Positions 33,303 to 42,039 of a stretch of 64,000 bases of DNA are shown one piece after another. The first letter of the stretch is position 1. Every line of letters begins with the position of its first letter. Origin of the DNA: CAYRNY01 sp964425755 (GTDB lineage Bacteria; Chloroflexota; Anaerolineae; Aggregatilineales; Aggregatilineaceae); assembly GCA_964425755.1 (NCBI GenBank), contig CAYRNY010000002.1, forward strand, positions 248,001 through 312,000. The letters run 5' to 3'. The notes beneath the pieces are model-generated. The model was not told the origin of the DNA. It did no database searches and saw only the letters and a program-made list of their open reading frames with translations. The position numbers and the translations under genes were made by a program.

Positions 33303-34595
33303 ATGTCACGAACAACGATTCGCCGTGTCGCGATCCTGAGCGTTCACACCAGCCCGCTTGCAACGCTTGGCGGCAAGAAGACCGGCGGTATGAACGTCTA
33401 CATTCGCGATGTGAGCCGTGAGCTAGGACGACGTGGGATACCGGTGGACGTATTCACGCGCGTTGCCCAGCCGGACCAACCGCGTATCGTGCCGCTGGGT
33501 GAGAATGTACGCGTGATCCATGTGCCTGTTGGTCCGCCCCAGTTCTTGAGCAGCGACGCGATTTTCGCGTATCTTCCGGCGTTCATTGATGATGTGCTGG
33601 CGTTTGTCGCGCGTGAAAACCTGCACTACGACATACTCTTCAGCCATTACTGGTTGAGTGGCTGGGTAGCACACGAGTTGCGGGCGCAGTGGCGTGTGCC
33701 GGTGGTGCAGATGTTCCATACCCTGGGGCGCATGAAAAACCGCGTAGCGCAAGAGGCAAAGCAGGTCGAGACGGACATTCGCGTCTTCACGGAGACCGAT
33801 ATTATGTCGTGGGCCGACCGGCTGATCGCGGCGACTCCGGCAGAACGCGCTCAACTGCTGTGGCTGTACCGGGCCGACCGGCGTAAGATCGTCGTTGTGC
33901 CACCGGGGGTGGACCTGGCGCGCTTCAAGCCGATGCCGGCAGCCGAAGCGAAAGCGCGTATCGGAGTTCCGGAAGAGGACCGGTTGCTGTTGTTTGTGGG
34001 GCGCATCGAGCCGCTGAAGGGCGTGGACAATATTCTCCGCGCGATGGCGTTGCTCCGGCGAGACGAGCCGGCGGTGCTGCGCAACGTGTGCGCGATGGTA
34101 ATCGGCGGGGCGATCGATACACCACAGCCGGACGCTGAGATGCGGCGCTTGATGGAATTGCGCGAAGAATTGGCGGTGCGCGACCGGGTGCGTTTCCTTG
34201 GGGCGCGCGATCAAGACCTGCTGCCGCATTACTACAACGCGGCGGAAGCGCTGATCATGCCCTCTGATTACGAGAGCTTCGGAATGGTGGCACTCGAGGC
34301 GATGGCATGTGGCACACCGGTGATCGCTTCGGAGATTGGGGGGTTGGCTTTCCTGGTGCAGGATGGCGTGAACGGGTTACACGTCCCGACGCGCGAGCCA
34401 GCGGCCCTGGCCGAGCGCATTGGCTGGCTGCTGAGCGTGCCCGAGCGGCGCGCCAAGATCAGCAGGGCCGCGCGCGAGACAGCGCTTGAATACGGATGGC
34501 CGGTGATTGTTGAGCGCCTGCTAACGATCTTCGAAGAGGTCAGGCAGCGGTGGGCGGGCGTTGGCGCGGGGATGGTGCCCGCCTCTCAGTCGTGA
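33303..34595 (+). CDS. GT4-family glycosyltransferase
   Basis: A 430-residue GT-B enzyme. The N-terminal Gly-rich loop is LGGKKTGGMNVYIRDV. The C-terminal donor site has LLFVGRIEPLKGVDNI and the E-x7-E motif ESFGMVALEAMACGTPVIAS. It resembles MshA/sucrose-phosphate-synthase-like retaining enzymes that use an NDP-sugar. The acceptor cannot be deduced. Tight coupling with the preceding FemAB-like gene suggests a shared glycoconjugate pathway. Confidence 0.93.
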   Translation: MSRTTIRRVAILSVHTSPLATLGGKKTGGMNVYIRDVSRELGRRGIPVDVFTRVAQPDQPRIVPLGENVRVIHVPVGPPQFLSSDAIFAYLPAFIDDVLAFVARENLHYDILFSHYWLSGWVAHELRAQWRVPVVQMFHTLGRMKNRVAQEAKQVETDIRVFTETDIMSWADRLIAATPAERAQLLWLYRADRRKIVVVPPGVDLARFKPMPAAEAKARIGVPEEDRLLLFVGRIEPLKGVDNILRAMALLRRDEPAVLRNVCAMVIGGAIDTPQPDAEMRRLMELREELAVRDRVRFLGARDQDLLPHYYNAAEALIMPSDYESFGMVALEAMACGTPVIASEIGGLAFLVQDGVNGLHVPTREPAALAERIGWLLSVPERRAKISRAARETALEYGWPVIVERLLTIFEEVRQRWAGVGAGMVPASQS

Positions 34596-34614
34596 TAGCC
34601 CGCCTGTCCCGCAC

Positions 34615-34944
34615 TTAGCCGCCGTAGGAATCGACCGTATTGATGGTTTCCGCCGTGATGTAGGGCGGTTTCTCGGTCAGGTTGTACAGCGCGTCGTCTT
34701 CTTCGATTTTGCGCTGGCCCATGTGATACAGCACGTTATCGAACGCATCGTAGCGATAACGGCGATTGACCCAGCCGTAGCGCGGGTGATAAAACACGAC
34801 ATTGAAGCGGATCGTCTCTTCGTCGGGGATCGGCTCCTCATTGACAATCCATACGGGGGCATATTGTTCCAGGTGCGGGATCGCTTTCCGGTCACGGAAT
34901 TCGCGCATGCGCTCGATTTTCTCTTGTGTTTTGATCGTCATCAT
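34615..34944 (-). CDS. Conserved-looking small protein, function unknown
   Basis: A 109-residue soluble protein that I do not recognise. It begins MMTIKTQEKIERMREF, and its middle is beta-rich with many aromatic residues (YAPVWIVNEEP, RFNVVFYHPRYGWVNRRYRYD). AAAGG precedes the adjacent ATG codons at 34944 and 34941. It converges on the GT4 gene with a gap of 19 nt. The reading frame composition is normal for this genome, which supports it as a real gene. Confidence 0.65.
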   Translation of the reverse strand: MMTIKTQEKIERMREFRDRKAIPHLEQYAPVWIVNEEPIPDEETIRFNVVFYHPRYGWVNRRYRYDAFDNVLYHMGQRKIEEDDALYNLTEKPPYITAETINTVDSYGG

Positions 34945-35033
34945 AAAACCTTTTGAGTCTGGTGCGATGAACACAGTCTAGCGTAATTGTATTCGATTGG
35001 CGACGCTTACGGTAGTGCGATCTTACAAGTGAG

Positions 35034-35064
35034 GGACAAAAAAGCCGGGATCGCTACCCGGCTT
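35034..35064 (-). terminator. Rho-independent terminator of small gene
   Basis: On the minus strand AAGCCGGG pairs with CCCGGCTT across a short loop, followed by a TTTTTT run. It sits 28 nt beyond the stop of the 67-residue gene. Confidence 0.85.
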
Positions 35065-35092
35065 GAGCTATACACTTCGCGTTGGTATACGG

Positions 35093-35296
35093 TCAGTGCA
35101 GGCGATCGGAATTGTGCCTGCCGCTCGCGGGGATCAGTGCCACTCCTTGCTCCCCCACGACTTTGAGGTAATTCCCCGCACGTACCAAGAGAGCGGCGCG
35201 TGTGTTAACCCGGCGCACCGTGTTGTTTATCTCAACGTCAGCCCAACCGCGACCGACGCGCAAGACCCGACCTACTTCAGCGACGGTGCTGCTCAT
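35093..35296 (-). CDS. 67-residue beta-rich protein, function unknown
   Basis: A small basic protein beginning MSSTVAEVGRVLRVGRGWAD. The alternating pattern (VEINNTVRRVNTRAALLV, then YLKVVGEQGVALIPA) suggests a single small beta-barrel like an NfeD/OB tail, but I cannot assign a family. AAGGAG lies 7 nt before ATG 35296; the frame extends upstream without support. It has its own promoter, a roughly 140 nt leader with a hairpin and a strong terminator, which argue for a real single-gene unit. Confidence 0.65.
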   Translation of the reverse strand: MSSTVAEVGRVLRVGRGWADVEINNTVRRVNTRAALLVRAGNYLKVVGEQGVALIPASGRHNSDRLH

Positions 35297-35397
35297 GATG
35301 TTGCTCCTTGTAACGCTACGCCTACATGAACCTGTGCTTCTGACAACCAACCGTCGTTTTACTTCACATGCTTACCCGTAACATGTCCTTGATCTAT

Positions 35398-35415
35398 TGA
35401 ACCATCGAAGGTTCA
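35398..35415. repeat. Leader hairpin of 67-residue gene
   Basis: TGAACC pairs with GGTTCA around ATCGAA within the presumed 5' leader. It could be an operator or an RNA hairpin. Confidence 0.4.
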
Positions 35416-35445
35416 TCTGAGTCAACGAATTTTGTTAGCAGTCGC

Positions 35446-35475
35446 ATTATAGAGCGCAGAAAAAACACTCGTTAA
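35446..35475 (-). promoter_or_regulatory. Promoter of 67-residue gene
   Basis: TTAACG (35470-35475) and TATAAT (35446-35451) are 18 nt apart on the minus strand. The implied leader is about 140 nt. Confidence 0.6.
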
Positions 35476-35533
35476 GTTGATTAGTATTAGTATTATATAT
35501 CCGCAGAACTAGACATCTATAGGTTGGATCGTC

Positions 35534-35645
35534 TGGTATAATAAGTTCGACTGGCCACCTGGACCCTGTGGGCATGGTGGCCCAATTGTACCTGTCACAT
35601 TTGCACAGCTTTCCGGTGGCCCGACACACAAGTATTCAGTATAAT
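35534..35645 (+). promoter_or_regulatory. Two -10 elements upstream of purH
   Basis: TGGTATAAT (35534-35542) and TATAAT (35640-35645) precede purH. The second would give a leader of about 50 nt. Neither has a good -35. The surrounding 35440-35540 is AT-rich compared with the window. Confidence 0.5.
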
Positions 35646-35702
35646 CCGCGCCGGTCATAGGGTTAAGCTATCGTGCTGTCGCCCCGCGTTAGAGAGGAAA
35701 AC

Positions 35703-37247
35703 ATGCCGCGTGTCATTTTGAGTACGTACGACAAAACCGGTTTGGAAGCGTTTGCCCGCGAGCTGGTCGATTTGGGGTGGGATCTCGTTGCCAGCGGTGG
35801 GACTGCGCGTGTCCTTGAGCTGGCGGGGCTGGACATCACGCCGGTTGAGCGCGTGACGCAGGCCCCGGAGATGCTGGCAGGGCGGGTGAAGACGTTGCAC
35901 CCGGCACTGCACGCGGCGATCCTGGCGCGTGACACCGCGGATGACATGGCGACGCTCAGCACACACGGCTATGCGCCGATCAGCATGGTGGTGTGCAACC
36001 TGTATCCATTTCAGGAAACCGTGGCGCAGGAAGGCGTCGCGCTGGATGAAGCCGTTGAACAGATTGACATCGGCGGGGTAGCGTTGGTCCGGGCGGCAGC
36101 CAAAAATTTCGAGCGCGTGACGGTGGTCACCGATCCGGCAGACTATCCGGTGGTGGCGCAGATGCTGCGCGAGGAAGGGCTGGTCAGCGCCGCGACGCGA
36201 CGGCGGCTGGCGTTGAAGGCGTTCCAGATGACGCGGGACTACGACACGGCCATCCACGCGTATTTGTTGCAAGCGTTTGATGCTGAGGCGGGCACGCCGG
36301 CGGATGACCTGCCGGATGTGCTTTCACTGGGGCTGACGCGCATCCAGATATTGCGTTACGGCGAAAATGCGCACCAGAAAGCCGGGTTGTTCGCGCCGCA
36401 TGCGGACAATACACCCCTGGGGTGCGACCAGTTGGGGGGCAAGCCCCTGTCGTACAATAACCTGCTTGACCTCGATGCAGCATGGCGCACGGCGGCAAGT
36501 TACGAGGTGCCGGTAGTGGTGATCGTCAAGCACTTGACGCCGACCGGTGTGGCGACCGCTGCCACGCCTGCCGAAGCGCTCCCCCTGGCACTGGAGTCGG
36601 ACCCTGTCTCGGCGTTTGGGGGCGTCATTGCATCGAACCGATCGGTTGACGAGGCGTTTGTCGAAGCGCTCGGCTCGCTGTTTGTTGAGGGGATCATCGC
36701 GCCGGACTTTACACCCGTTGCGCAGGATATGTTGCATGAGACGCGCCAGAATTGCCGCTTGATGCGCATCCGGTCCCAGAAGGCTGGCGACGCCCTGGAC
36801 CTGCGGAGCATCCTGGGCGGGTACCTGGTGCAACAGCCAGACATAGGCGATCCTGAAGGGACCACGTGGGAAGTTGTTTCGGAACGGCGGCCTACTTCCG
36901 AAGAACTGCAGGCACTGCGTTTTGGCTGGAAAGCGGTGCAGCATGTCAAGAGCAACGCGATCGTGCTGGCGCGTCCCACGGCGACGGTTGGCATTGGGGG
37001 CGGTTTGCCCAGCCGGGTCGATGCGGCTCGGCTGGCTATTGCGAAGGCTGGAGCGCGCGCGCAGGGGGCGGCGCTGGCGTCGGACGCGTTCTTCCCGTTC
37101 CCGGACGCGGTCGAGATCGCGGCGGAAGCCGGCATTACGTGCGTTGTGCAGCCCGGCGGTTCGATCCGTGACCAGCAGGTGATCGAGGCGGTGAACGAGG
37201 CAGGCATGGCGATGGTTTTTACGGGTGTGCGGCATTTCCGACACTGA
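35703..37247 (+). CDS. purH: AICAR formyltransferase / IMP cyclohydrolase
   Basis: A 514-residue bifunctional enzyme for the last two steps of purine synthesis: formylation of AICAR, then closure to IMP. The N-terminal IMP cyclohydrolase (1-195) has LVASGGTARVLELAG and GRVKTLHPALHAAIL. The AICAR transformylase part has QILRYGENAHQKAG, VKHLTPTGVA (Lys-His catalytic pair; the usual form is KHxNPCG) and the C-terminal MVFTGVRHFRH. GAGAGGAAAAC precedes ATG 35703. The KHLTPTG change from KHxNPCG is a variant to note. No other pur genes are adjacent. Confidence 0.96.
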   Translation: MPRVILSTYDKTGLEAFARELVDLGWDLVASGGTARVLELAGLDITPVERVTQAPEMLAGRVKTLHPALHAAILARDTADDMATLSTHGYAPISMVVCNLYPFQETVAQEGVALDEAVEQIDIGGVALVRAAAKNFERVTVVTDPADYPVVAQMLREEGLVSAATRRRLALKAFQMTRDYDTAIHAYLLQAFDAEAGTPADDLPDVLSLGLTRIQILRYGENAHQKAGLFAPHADNTPLGCDQLGGKPLSYNNLLDLDAAWRTAASYEVPVVVIVKHLTPTGVATAATPAEALPLALESDPVSAFGGVIASNRSVDEAFVEALGSLFVEGIIAPDFTPVAQDMLHETRQNCRLMRIRSQKAGDALDLRSILGGYLVQQPDIGDPEGTTWEVVSERRPTSEELQALRFGWKAVQHVKSNAIVLARPTATVGIGGGLPSRVDAARLAIAKAGARAQGAALASDAFFPFPDAVEIAAEAGITCVVQPGGSIRDQQVIEAVNEAGMAMVFTGVRHFRH

Positions 37248-37296
37248 TAATGCTGCACATTGTGAGACTTGGCAGGTGGATCGCGGAGCAAATTAC

Positions 37297-37325
37297 TTGT
37301 CTTGAACGCGGGTCAATGCCATAAT
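37297..37325 (+). promoter_or_regulatory. Promoter of ABC ATPase gene
   Basis: TTGTCT (37297-37302) and CATAAT (37320-37325) at 17 nt spacing, about 68 nt before the GTG start. Confidence 0.6.
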
Positions 37326-37393
37326 AGACTAACTAAGGAATTGTTCAAAAGCAAAGTGGTTGCTTTCAGGCGAAAGATTATGGGAGGACATCT

Positions 37394-38497
37394 GTGGCGA
37401 GTGTAACTTATCGAAACGTTACGAAGCGCTGGGGGGATTTCGAAGCCGTCAAGGACCTGACGATCGAAATCCCTGACGGTGAATTTCTGGTGTTCGTCGG
37501 CCCGTCGGGGTGCGGCAAGTCTACCAGCTTGCGTATGCTGGCTGGTCTGGAAGAGATCACCGAGGGTGAAATTCTGATCGGTGATCGCGTCGTGAACAAC
37601 GTTGCGCCGAAAGACCGCGATATCGCGATGGTCTTCCAGAGCTACGCGTTGTACCCGCACATGACGGTATACGACAATATGGCATTTGGTTTGCGCTTGC
37701 GCCGTACCCCTAAGCAGGTCATTGACGAACGTGTCCGCGAAACGGCAGCCAGTCTGGGCATCGAACAACTGCTCGACCGCCGTCCACGGCAGTTGTCGGG
37801 TGGCCAGCGCCAGCGTGTGGCGGTGGGGCGTGCGATCGTGCGTGAGCCTGCGGTGTTCTTGCTGGACGAGCCGTTGTCGAACCTGGATGCGAAGCTGCGC
37901 GTTGAGGCGCGTACGTTCATCAGCAAGCTGCACCAGCGTCTGGGCACCACGTTCATTTACGTGACGCACGACCAGGTCGAGGCTATGACGATGGGAGAGC
38001 GCATCGCGGTATTGAATGCTGGTGAGCTGATGCAGATCGACACGCCTACGAACCTCTACGATCACCCGCAAAACGTGTTCGTGGCTGGTTTCATTGGCAG
38101 TCCGGCGATGAACTTCTTTGACAACTGCGAGTTGCTGGAAGAGGACGGAAAGATGCATGTGGACGCCGGCTCATTCCGGGTAAAAGTCCCGCCTACCCGC
38201 TATGATCTATACCGTCCGCACTTGGGCAAGAAGATCATCTTCGGCATCCGGCCCGAGAATATCGCACACATCGACTACCAGCCGCCGGGGATCACCCCGT
38301 CCGAGGTGGAAGCGACGGTTGACGTGGTCGAGGAAATGGGCAACGAGAAGATTCTGTACCTGGACAAGGAAGGCAAGACCTTCCTGGCGCGCATCGACCC
38401 GCGCGCTGAGGTCCACGTCGGGCAGACCGTCGGGTTGGCGTTTAATGCTGACGTGATGCACCTGTTCGATGCCGAGACGGAAGAGGCCCTGCAGTAA
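37394..38497 (+). CDS. Sugar-type ABC transporter ATPase (MalK/UgpC-like)
   Basis: A 367-residue ATPase. Walker A is GPSGCGKST, the Q-loop VFQSYALYPH, the signature LSGGQRQRVAVGRAIVREP, Walker B FLLDEPLSNLD and the H-switch VTHDQ. The C-terminal third (about 235-367) is the TOBE regulatory domain with FGIRPENI. This type powers carbohydrate importers. No permease or binding protein is next to it, so it probably serves several distant transporters. The start is GTG 37394 after GGGAGGACATCT. Confidence 0.93.
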   Translation: MASVTYRNVTKRWGDFEAVKDLTIEIPDGEFLVFVGPSGCGKSTSLRMLAGLEEITEGEILIGDRVVNNVAPKDRDIAMVFQSYALYPHMTVYDNMAFGLRLRRTPKQVIDERVRETAASLGIEQLLDRRPRQLSGGQRQRVAVGRAIVREPAVFLLDEPLSNLDAKLRVEARTFISKLHQRLGTTFIYVTHDQVEAMTMGERIAVLNAGELMQIDTPTNLYDHPQNVFVAGFIGSPAMNFFDNCELLEEDGKMHVDAGSFRVKVPPTRYDLYRPHLGKKIIFGIRPENIAHIDYQPPGITPSEVEATVDVVEEMGNEKILYLDKEGKTFLARIDPRAEVHVGQTVGLAFNADVMHLFDAETEEALQ

Positions 38498-38520
38498 GCC
38501 CGTAATTGCTCGTTTTGGAG

Positions 38521-38556
38521 GAGCCGTCTGTGTTGTCGCACAGGCGGTTCTTGTTT
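38521..38556 (+). terminator. Terminator after ABC ATPase
   Basis: GAGCCGTCTGTG pairs with CACAGGCGGTTC around TTGTCG, followed by TTGTTTTA. It sits only about 25 nt before the next start codon. Confidence 0.75.
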
Positions 38557-38578
38557 TATAAGGTGTGCGTGTTGCACA

Positions 38579-41575
38579 GTGAGCGAGAATCTTATGTTAC
38601 AGTCAATTAGCGAAGAATACGCGGAACTGGCTGCGGAATTGCGGCGCGTCGTGGACGGCACGATCGACTTCAGCCAGATGACGCGTTTGTTGTACAGCAC
38701 AGATGCCAGCAATTACCAGGTTGAGCCAGTGGGAGTCGTTTTCCCACGTAACGCGGACGCGGTGGAGGCGCTGCACCGCGTTTCGGCACGCCACAACGTG
38801 CCGCTGCTGCCGCGTGGAGGCGGGACGAGTCTCGCGGGGCAGACGGTGGGGCGCGCGCTGGTGATGGACTTTTCGCGCTACATGCGGGGGGTGACGGCGA
38901 TCAACGCCGAGGCGCGCACGGTGCGCGTGCAGCCAGGGCTGGTGCTGGATCATCTCAACGCGCAGTTGAAACCGTTGGGGTTGATGGTCGGGCCGGACCC
39001 CGCCAGCGGCGACCGGGCGACGATCGGGGGCTGTGTCGGAAACAACGCGACCGGCATGCACAGCATTCTGTACGGCATGTTTGGCGATCACGTGCGCGCG
39101 GTCGATGTCGTGCTTGCGGATGGTACGCGCGTGACACTGGGGCGGGATGCCCCGGCCAGCCCGACGCGGGATCGGTTACAGGACGCGATCCGGCGAATTC
39201 TACACGACAACGCGGACGCGATCGCGAGGCATTACCCGCAGACCTGGCGCACGGTCGCCGGTTACGCGTTGAACACGCTCGATCCCGGTGACCTCAACCT
39301 GGCGCGGTTGTTTGCCGGGGCGGAAGGCACGCTGGGCACGGTTGTCGCAGTGGAGCTGGGACTGGTGCCGCGCCCGTCACGGACGCGTCTGGTGTTGCTG
39401 CATTTCGACGACCTGCGCGCCGCGCTGGAGATCGTGCCGCACATTCTGGAAGCCGAGCCATCGGCGATCGAGCTGATGGACAAAATGCTGCTCGATATGA
39501 CGCGCGCGCACCCGGACTATTCCCGGCTGCTGACGTTCATCGAGGGCGACCCGGCGGCGGTGCTCGTCGTTGAGTTCTACGGCGCGGGCGAGGCGGACCT
39601 GGCGGCGAAGGTCGACCGGTTGCGCTCCCTTATGGCACAGCATGGCTATCACGGTGCAACGGTGGTCGCTGCCGACGACCTGCAAATGGGAAACGTGCTC
39701 AAGGTGCGCAAGGCCGGGCTGGGCTTGCTGATGAGCATGCGCGGCGACTATAAGCCGGTGCCATTTATCGAGGATGCGGCGGTGCCGGTAGAACGGCTGG
39801 CGGATTACGTCGAGAACGTCGAGCGCATCGTGGCCGAGAACGGCGCGCGCATGGCGATCTATGCGCACGCGAGCGCGGGTTGCCTGCACATCCGCCCGTT
39901 GCTGAACCTCAAAACAGCCGATGGTCTGCGACAGTACCGCGCGATCGGCACGGCGGTGGCGGACTTGCTGCTGGACTTCGGCGGTACAACCAGCGGCGAA
40001 CACGGCGAAGGCCTGGCACGTGGCGAGTTCAGCAAGCGACTGTTCGGCCCGACCTTGACCGAGGCGTTTCGGCAGGTAAAGGCGGCCTTTGACCCGGCGG
40101 GCCTGATGAACCCGGGCAAAGTGGTCGACGTCGGGCCGATGGACGACCCGGATACGCTGCGCTACGGCCTGAATTACCAAACGGCCTATGAACTGCGCGA
40201 GACGCGGCTTGACTGGTCCACCGACGGCGGATTCGCTGGTGCGGTCGAGATGTGCAACGGGGCGGGCGTGTGTCGCAAAGAAGGCACGGGCGTGATGTGT
40301 CCGAGCTACATGGCGACCCTTGACGAGGCACATTCCACGCGCGGGCGGGCTAACGCGTTGCGACTGGCAATGACGGGAAAGCTGGGCGAGCACGGGCTGG
40401 CTGACGAGCGCGTTTACGACGTGCTGGACCTGTGCCTGTCGTGCAAGGCATGCAAGGCTGAATGCCCTTCGCTGGTCGACATGGCGCGCCTGAAGACCGA
40501 ATTCACGGCAGCGTACTACGATACGCACGGCGTACCATTGCGTTCCTGGGTGTTCGGACACATTCACCGGCTCAACCAGATTGGAAGCCGGTTCGCACCG
40601 CTGGCGAACCTGGTCATGCGTTCGGCAGTAGGGCGCTGGTTGTTTGCGCGACTGGGGGTCGCCACGCAGCGCCAGCTCCCGCTGTTCGCGCGCCAGCGTT
40701 TCAGCGTGTGGGCGCGGCGGCACTACAAACCGGGCGTTCCGTCTGAAGCGGGGTCGCAGCAGACGCGGGCTTCTCAAGGTACGGCCAGCGCGCCAATTCT
40801 GGTGTCAGATACCTACACCGAGTACAACTACCCGCACCTGGGGCGCGCGGTGCTGCGCATAACCGAGGCGGCAGGGATTCCGGTGACGATCTGGGGGCCG
40901 CGCGAACTCGATTGCTGCGGACGCCCGTTGATCTCGAAAGGGCTGCTGGACGATGCCCGCTGGCTGGCCGTGCGCAACGTCAAGCGGATGGCTCCCGCAG
41001 TGGCACGCGGCGAGCGGTTCATGTACATTGAGCCTAGCTGCGCAGCAGCGTTTCGCGATGAATATCCGGACCTTGTGCCGTCCGAACTCCGCGCGGATGC
41101 TCGACGTGTGGCAGATGCGGTGATCACGGTCGAAGAGTGGCTGGCGGAAGCTGCGAGCGCGGGGTTGCTGGACGACCTGACGTTCGACGACGGGCCGTGC
41201 ACGGTGATGTTACACGGACATTGTTACCAGCGTGCCTTGTGGGGCACCAACGCAACCAAACGCATGCTGGCGCTGTTGCCCAACTGCACATTGACCGAGC
41301 TGGATGACGGTTGTTGCGGTGTGGCAGGGTCATTTGGGTTCGAAGCCGAGCATTATGAGTTGTCGGTCGCGATCGGCGAACAGCGGTTGCTCCCGGCGGT
41401 GCGTGAAGCGCCAGAAGCGATCATCGCGGCCAGCGGGGTGTCGTGCCGCGAACAGGTCGCGCACGGGACTGCTCGCGAGGCGTTGCACCCCGTCGAAGTG
41501 CTGGCCGCCAGGCTGCGCGACGCAGGGAACGGCGCGCAGCAGGCGGCGGACGATGTGCAGTCCGCTGAAACTTGA
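38579..41575 (+). CDS. FAD-linked oxidase / Fe-S oxidoreductase fusion
   Basis: A 998-residue D-lactate/glycolate-oxidase-type protein. The FAD_binding_4 domain (about 40-215) has LLPRGGGTSLAGQTVG and GGCVGNNATGMHS. The FAD-oxidase C domain spans about 215-530. Two 4Fe-4S clusters follow in CNGAGVCRK...CPSY (from about 559) and CLSCKACKAECP (620-631). Two CCG (heterodisulfide-reductase-like) regions end it (IEPSCAAAFRDEYP and LDDGCCGVAGSFG). It likely oxidises a 2-hydroxy acid and passes electrons through the clusters to the respiratory chain. GTG 38579 or ATG 38594 may be the start; neither has a strong ribosome site. Confidence 0.93.
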   Translation: MSENLMLQSISEEYAELAAELRRVVDGTIDFSQMTRLLYSTDASNYQVEPVGVVFPRNADAVEALHRVSARHNVPLLPRGGGTSLAGQTVGRALVMDFSRYMRGVTAINAEARTVRVQPGLVLDHLNAQLKPLGLMVGPDPASGDRATIGGCVGNNATGMHSILYGMFGDHVRAVDVVLADGTRVTLGRDAPASPTRDRLQDAIRRILHDNADAIARHYPQTWRTVAGYALNTLDPGDLNLARLFAGAEGTLGTVVAVELGLVPRPSRTRLVLLHFDDLRAALEIVPHILEAEPSAIELMDKMLLDMTRAHPDYSRLLTFIEGDPAAVLVVEFYGAGEADLAAKVDRLRSLMAQHGYHGATVVAADDLQMGNVLKVRKAGLGLLMSMRGDYKPVPFIEDAAVPVERLADYVENVERIVAENGARMAIYAHASAGCLHIRPLLNLKTADGLRQYRAIGTAVADLLLDFGGTTSGEHGEGLARGEFSKRLFGPTLTEAFRQVKAAFDPAGLMNPGKVVDVGPMDDPDTLRYGLNYQTAYELRETRLDWSTDGGFAGAVEMCNGAGVCRKEGTGVMCPSYMATLDEAHSTRGRANALRLAMTGKLGEHGLADERVYDVLDLCLSCKACKAECPSLVDMARLKTEFTAAYYDTHGVPLRSWVFGHIHRLNQIGSRFAPLANLVMRSAVGRWLFARLGVATQRQLPLFARQRFSVWARRHYKPGVPSEAGSQQTRASQGTASAPILVSDTYTEYNYPHLGRAVLRITEAAGIPVTIWGPRELDCCGRPLISKGLLDDARWLAVRNVKRMAPAVARGERFMYIEPSCAAAFRDEYPDLVPSELRADARRVADAVITVEEWLAEAASAGLLDDLTFDDGPCTVMLHGHCYQRALWGTNATKRMLALLPNCTLTELDDGCCGVAGSFGFEAEHYELSVAIGEQRLLPAVREAPEAIIAASGVSCREQVAHGTAREALHPVEVLAARLRDAGNGAQQAADDVQSAET

Positions 41576-41584
41576 GGAGAGGGG

Positions 41585-42004
41585 ATGATGGTTGAGACGG
41601 CAACGATCGCATTGGAGACGCGGGGCAATGGGCAGGTGATCGACATCACCGAGCAAGTGCAGGACACGGTGCGCGGATGCGGGCTGAATGCCGGGATCGT
41701 GACCGTGTTTTGCCCCAGTGCAACGAGCGGGATCACGACGATCGAATTTGAAAGCGGCGCGGTGCATGACTTCCAGCGTCTCTTCGACGAGATCGCGTCC
41801 CCGGATCGCGAATACCGGCACAACTTGCGTTGGGGCGATGGCAACGGACACAGCCACGTACGCGCAGCGTTACTCGGTCCTTCGCTGACCGTGCCATTTG
41901 TTGAGCAGCGCTTGACACTGGGCACATGGCAGCACATCGTGTTTGTGGATTTTGATGTCCGGTCACGCAACCGTCGCCTGGTTGTTCAAATCCTGGGCGA
42001 GTAG
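41585..42004 (+). CDS. YjbQ family protein (UPF0047)
   Basis: A 139-residue protein matching the YjbQ/UPF0047 family. Seen are ITEQVQDTVRGCGLNAGIVTVFCPSATSGIT, HNLRWGDGNGHSHVRAALLGPS and LGTWQHIVFVDFDVRSRNRRLVVQILG (quoted in part). The conserved His and Asp residues are present. Some members show secondary thiamin-phosphate synthase activity; the physiological role is uncertain. GAGGAGAGGGG precedes adjacent ATG codons at 41585 and 41588. The gap to the FAD oxidase gene is 9 nt and to the kinase gene 35 nt, so it is in an operon. Confidence 0.92.
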   Translation: MMVETATIALETRGNGQVIDITEQVQDTVRGCGLNAGIVTVFCPSATSGITTIEFESGAVHDFQRLFDEIASPDREYRHNLRWGDGNGHSHVRAALLGPSLTVPFVEQRLTLGTWQHIVFVDFDVRSRNRRLVVQILGE

Positions 42005-42039
42005 CGGCGTTCGATGCGCGGCTGAGGGGGAAAGAACGT

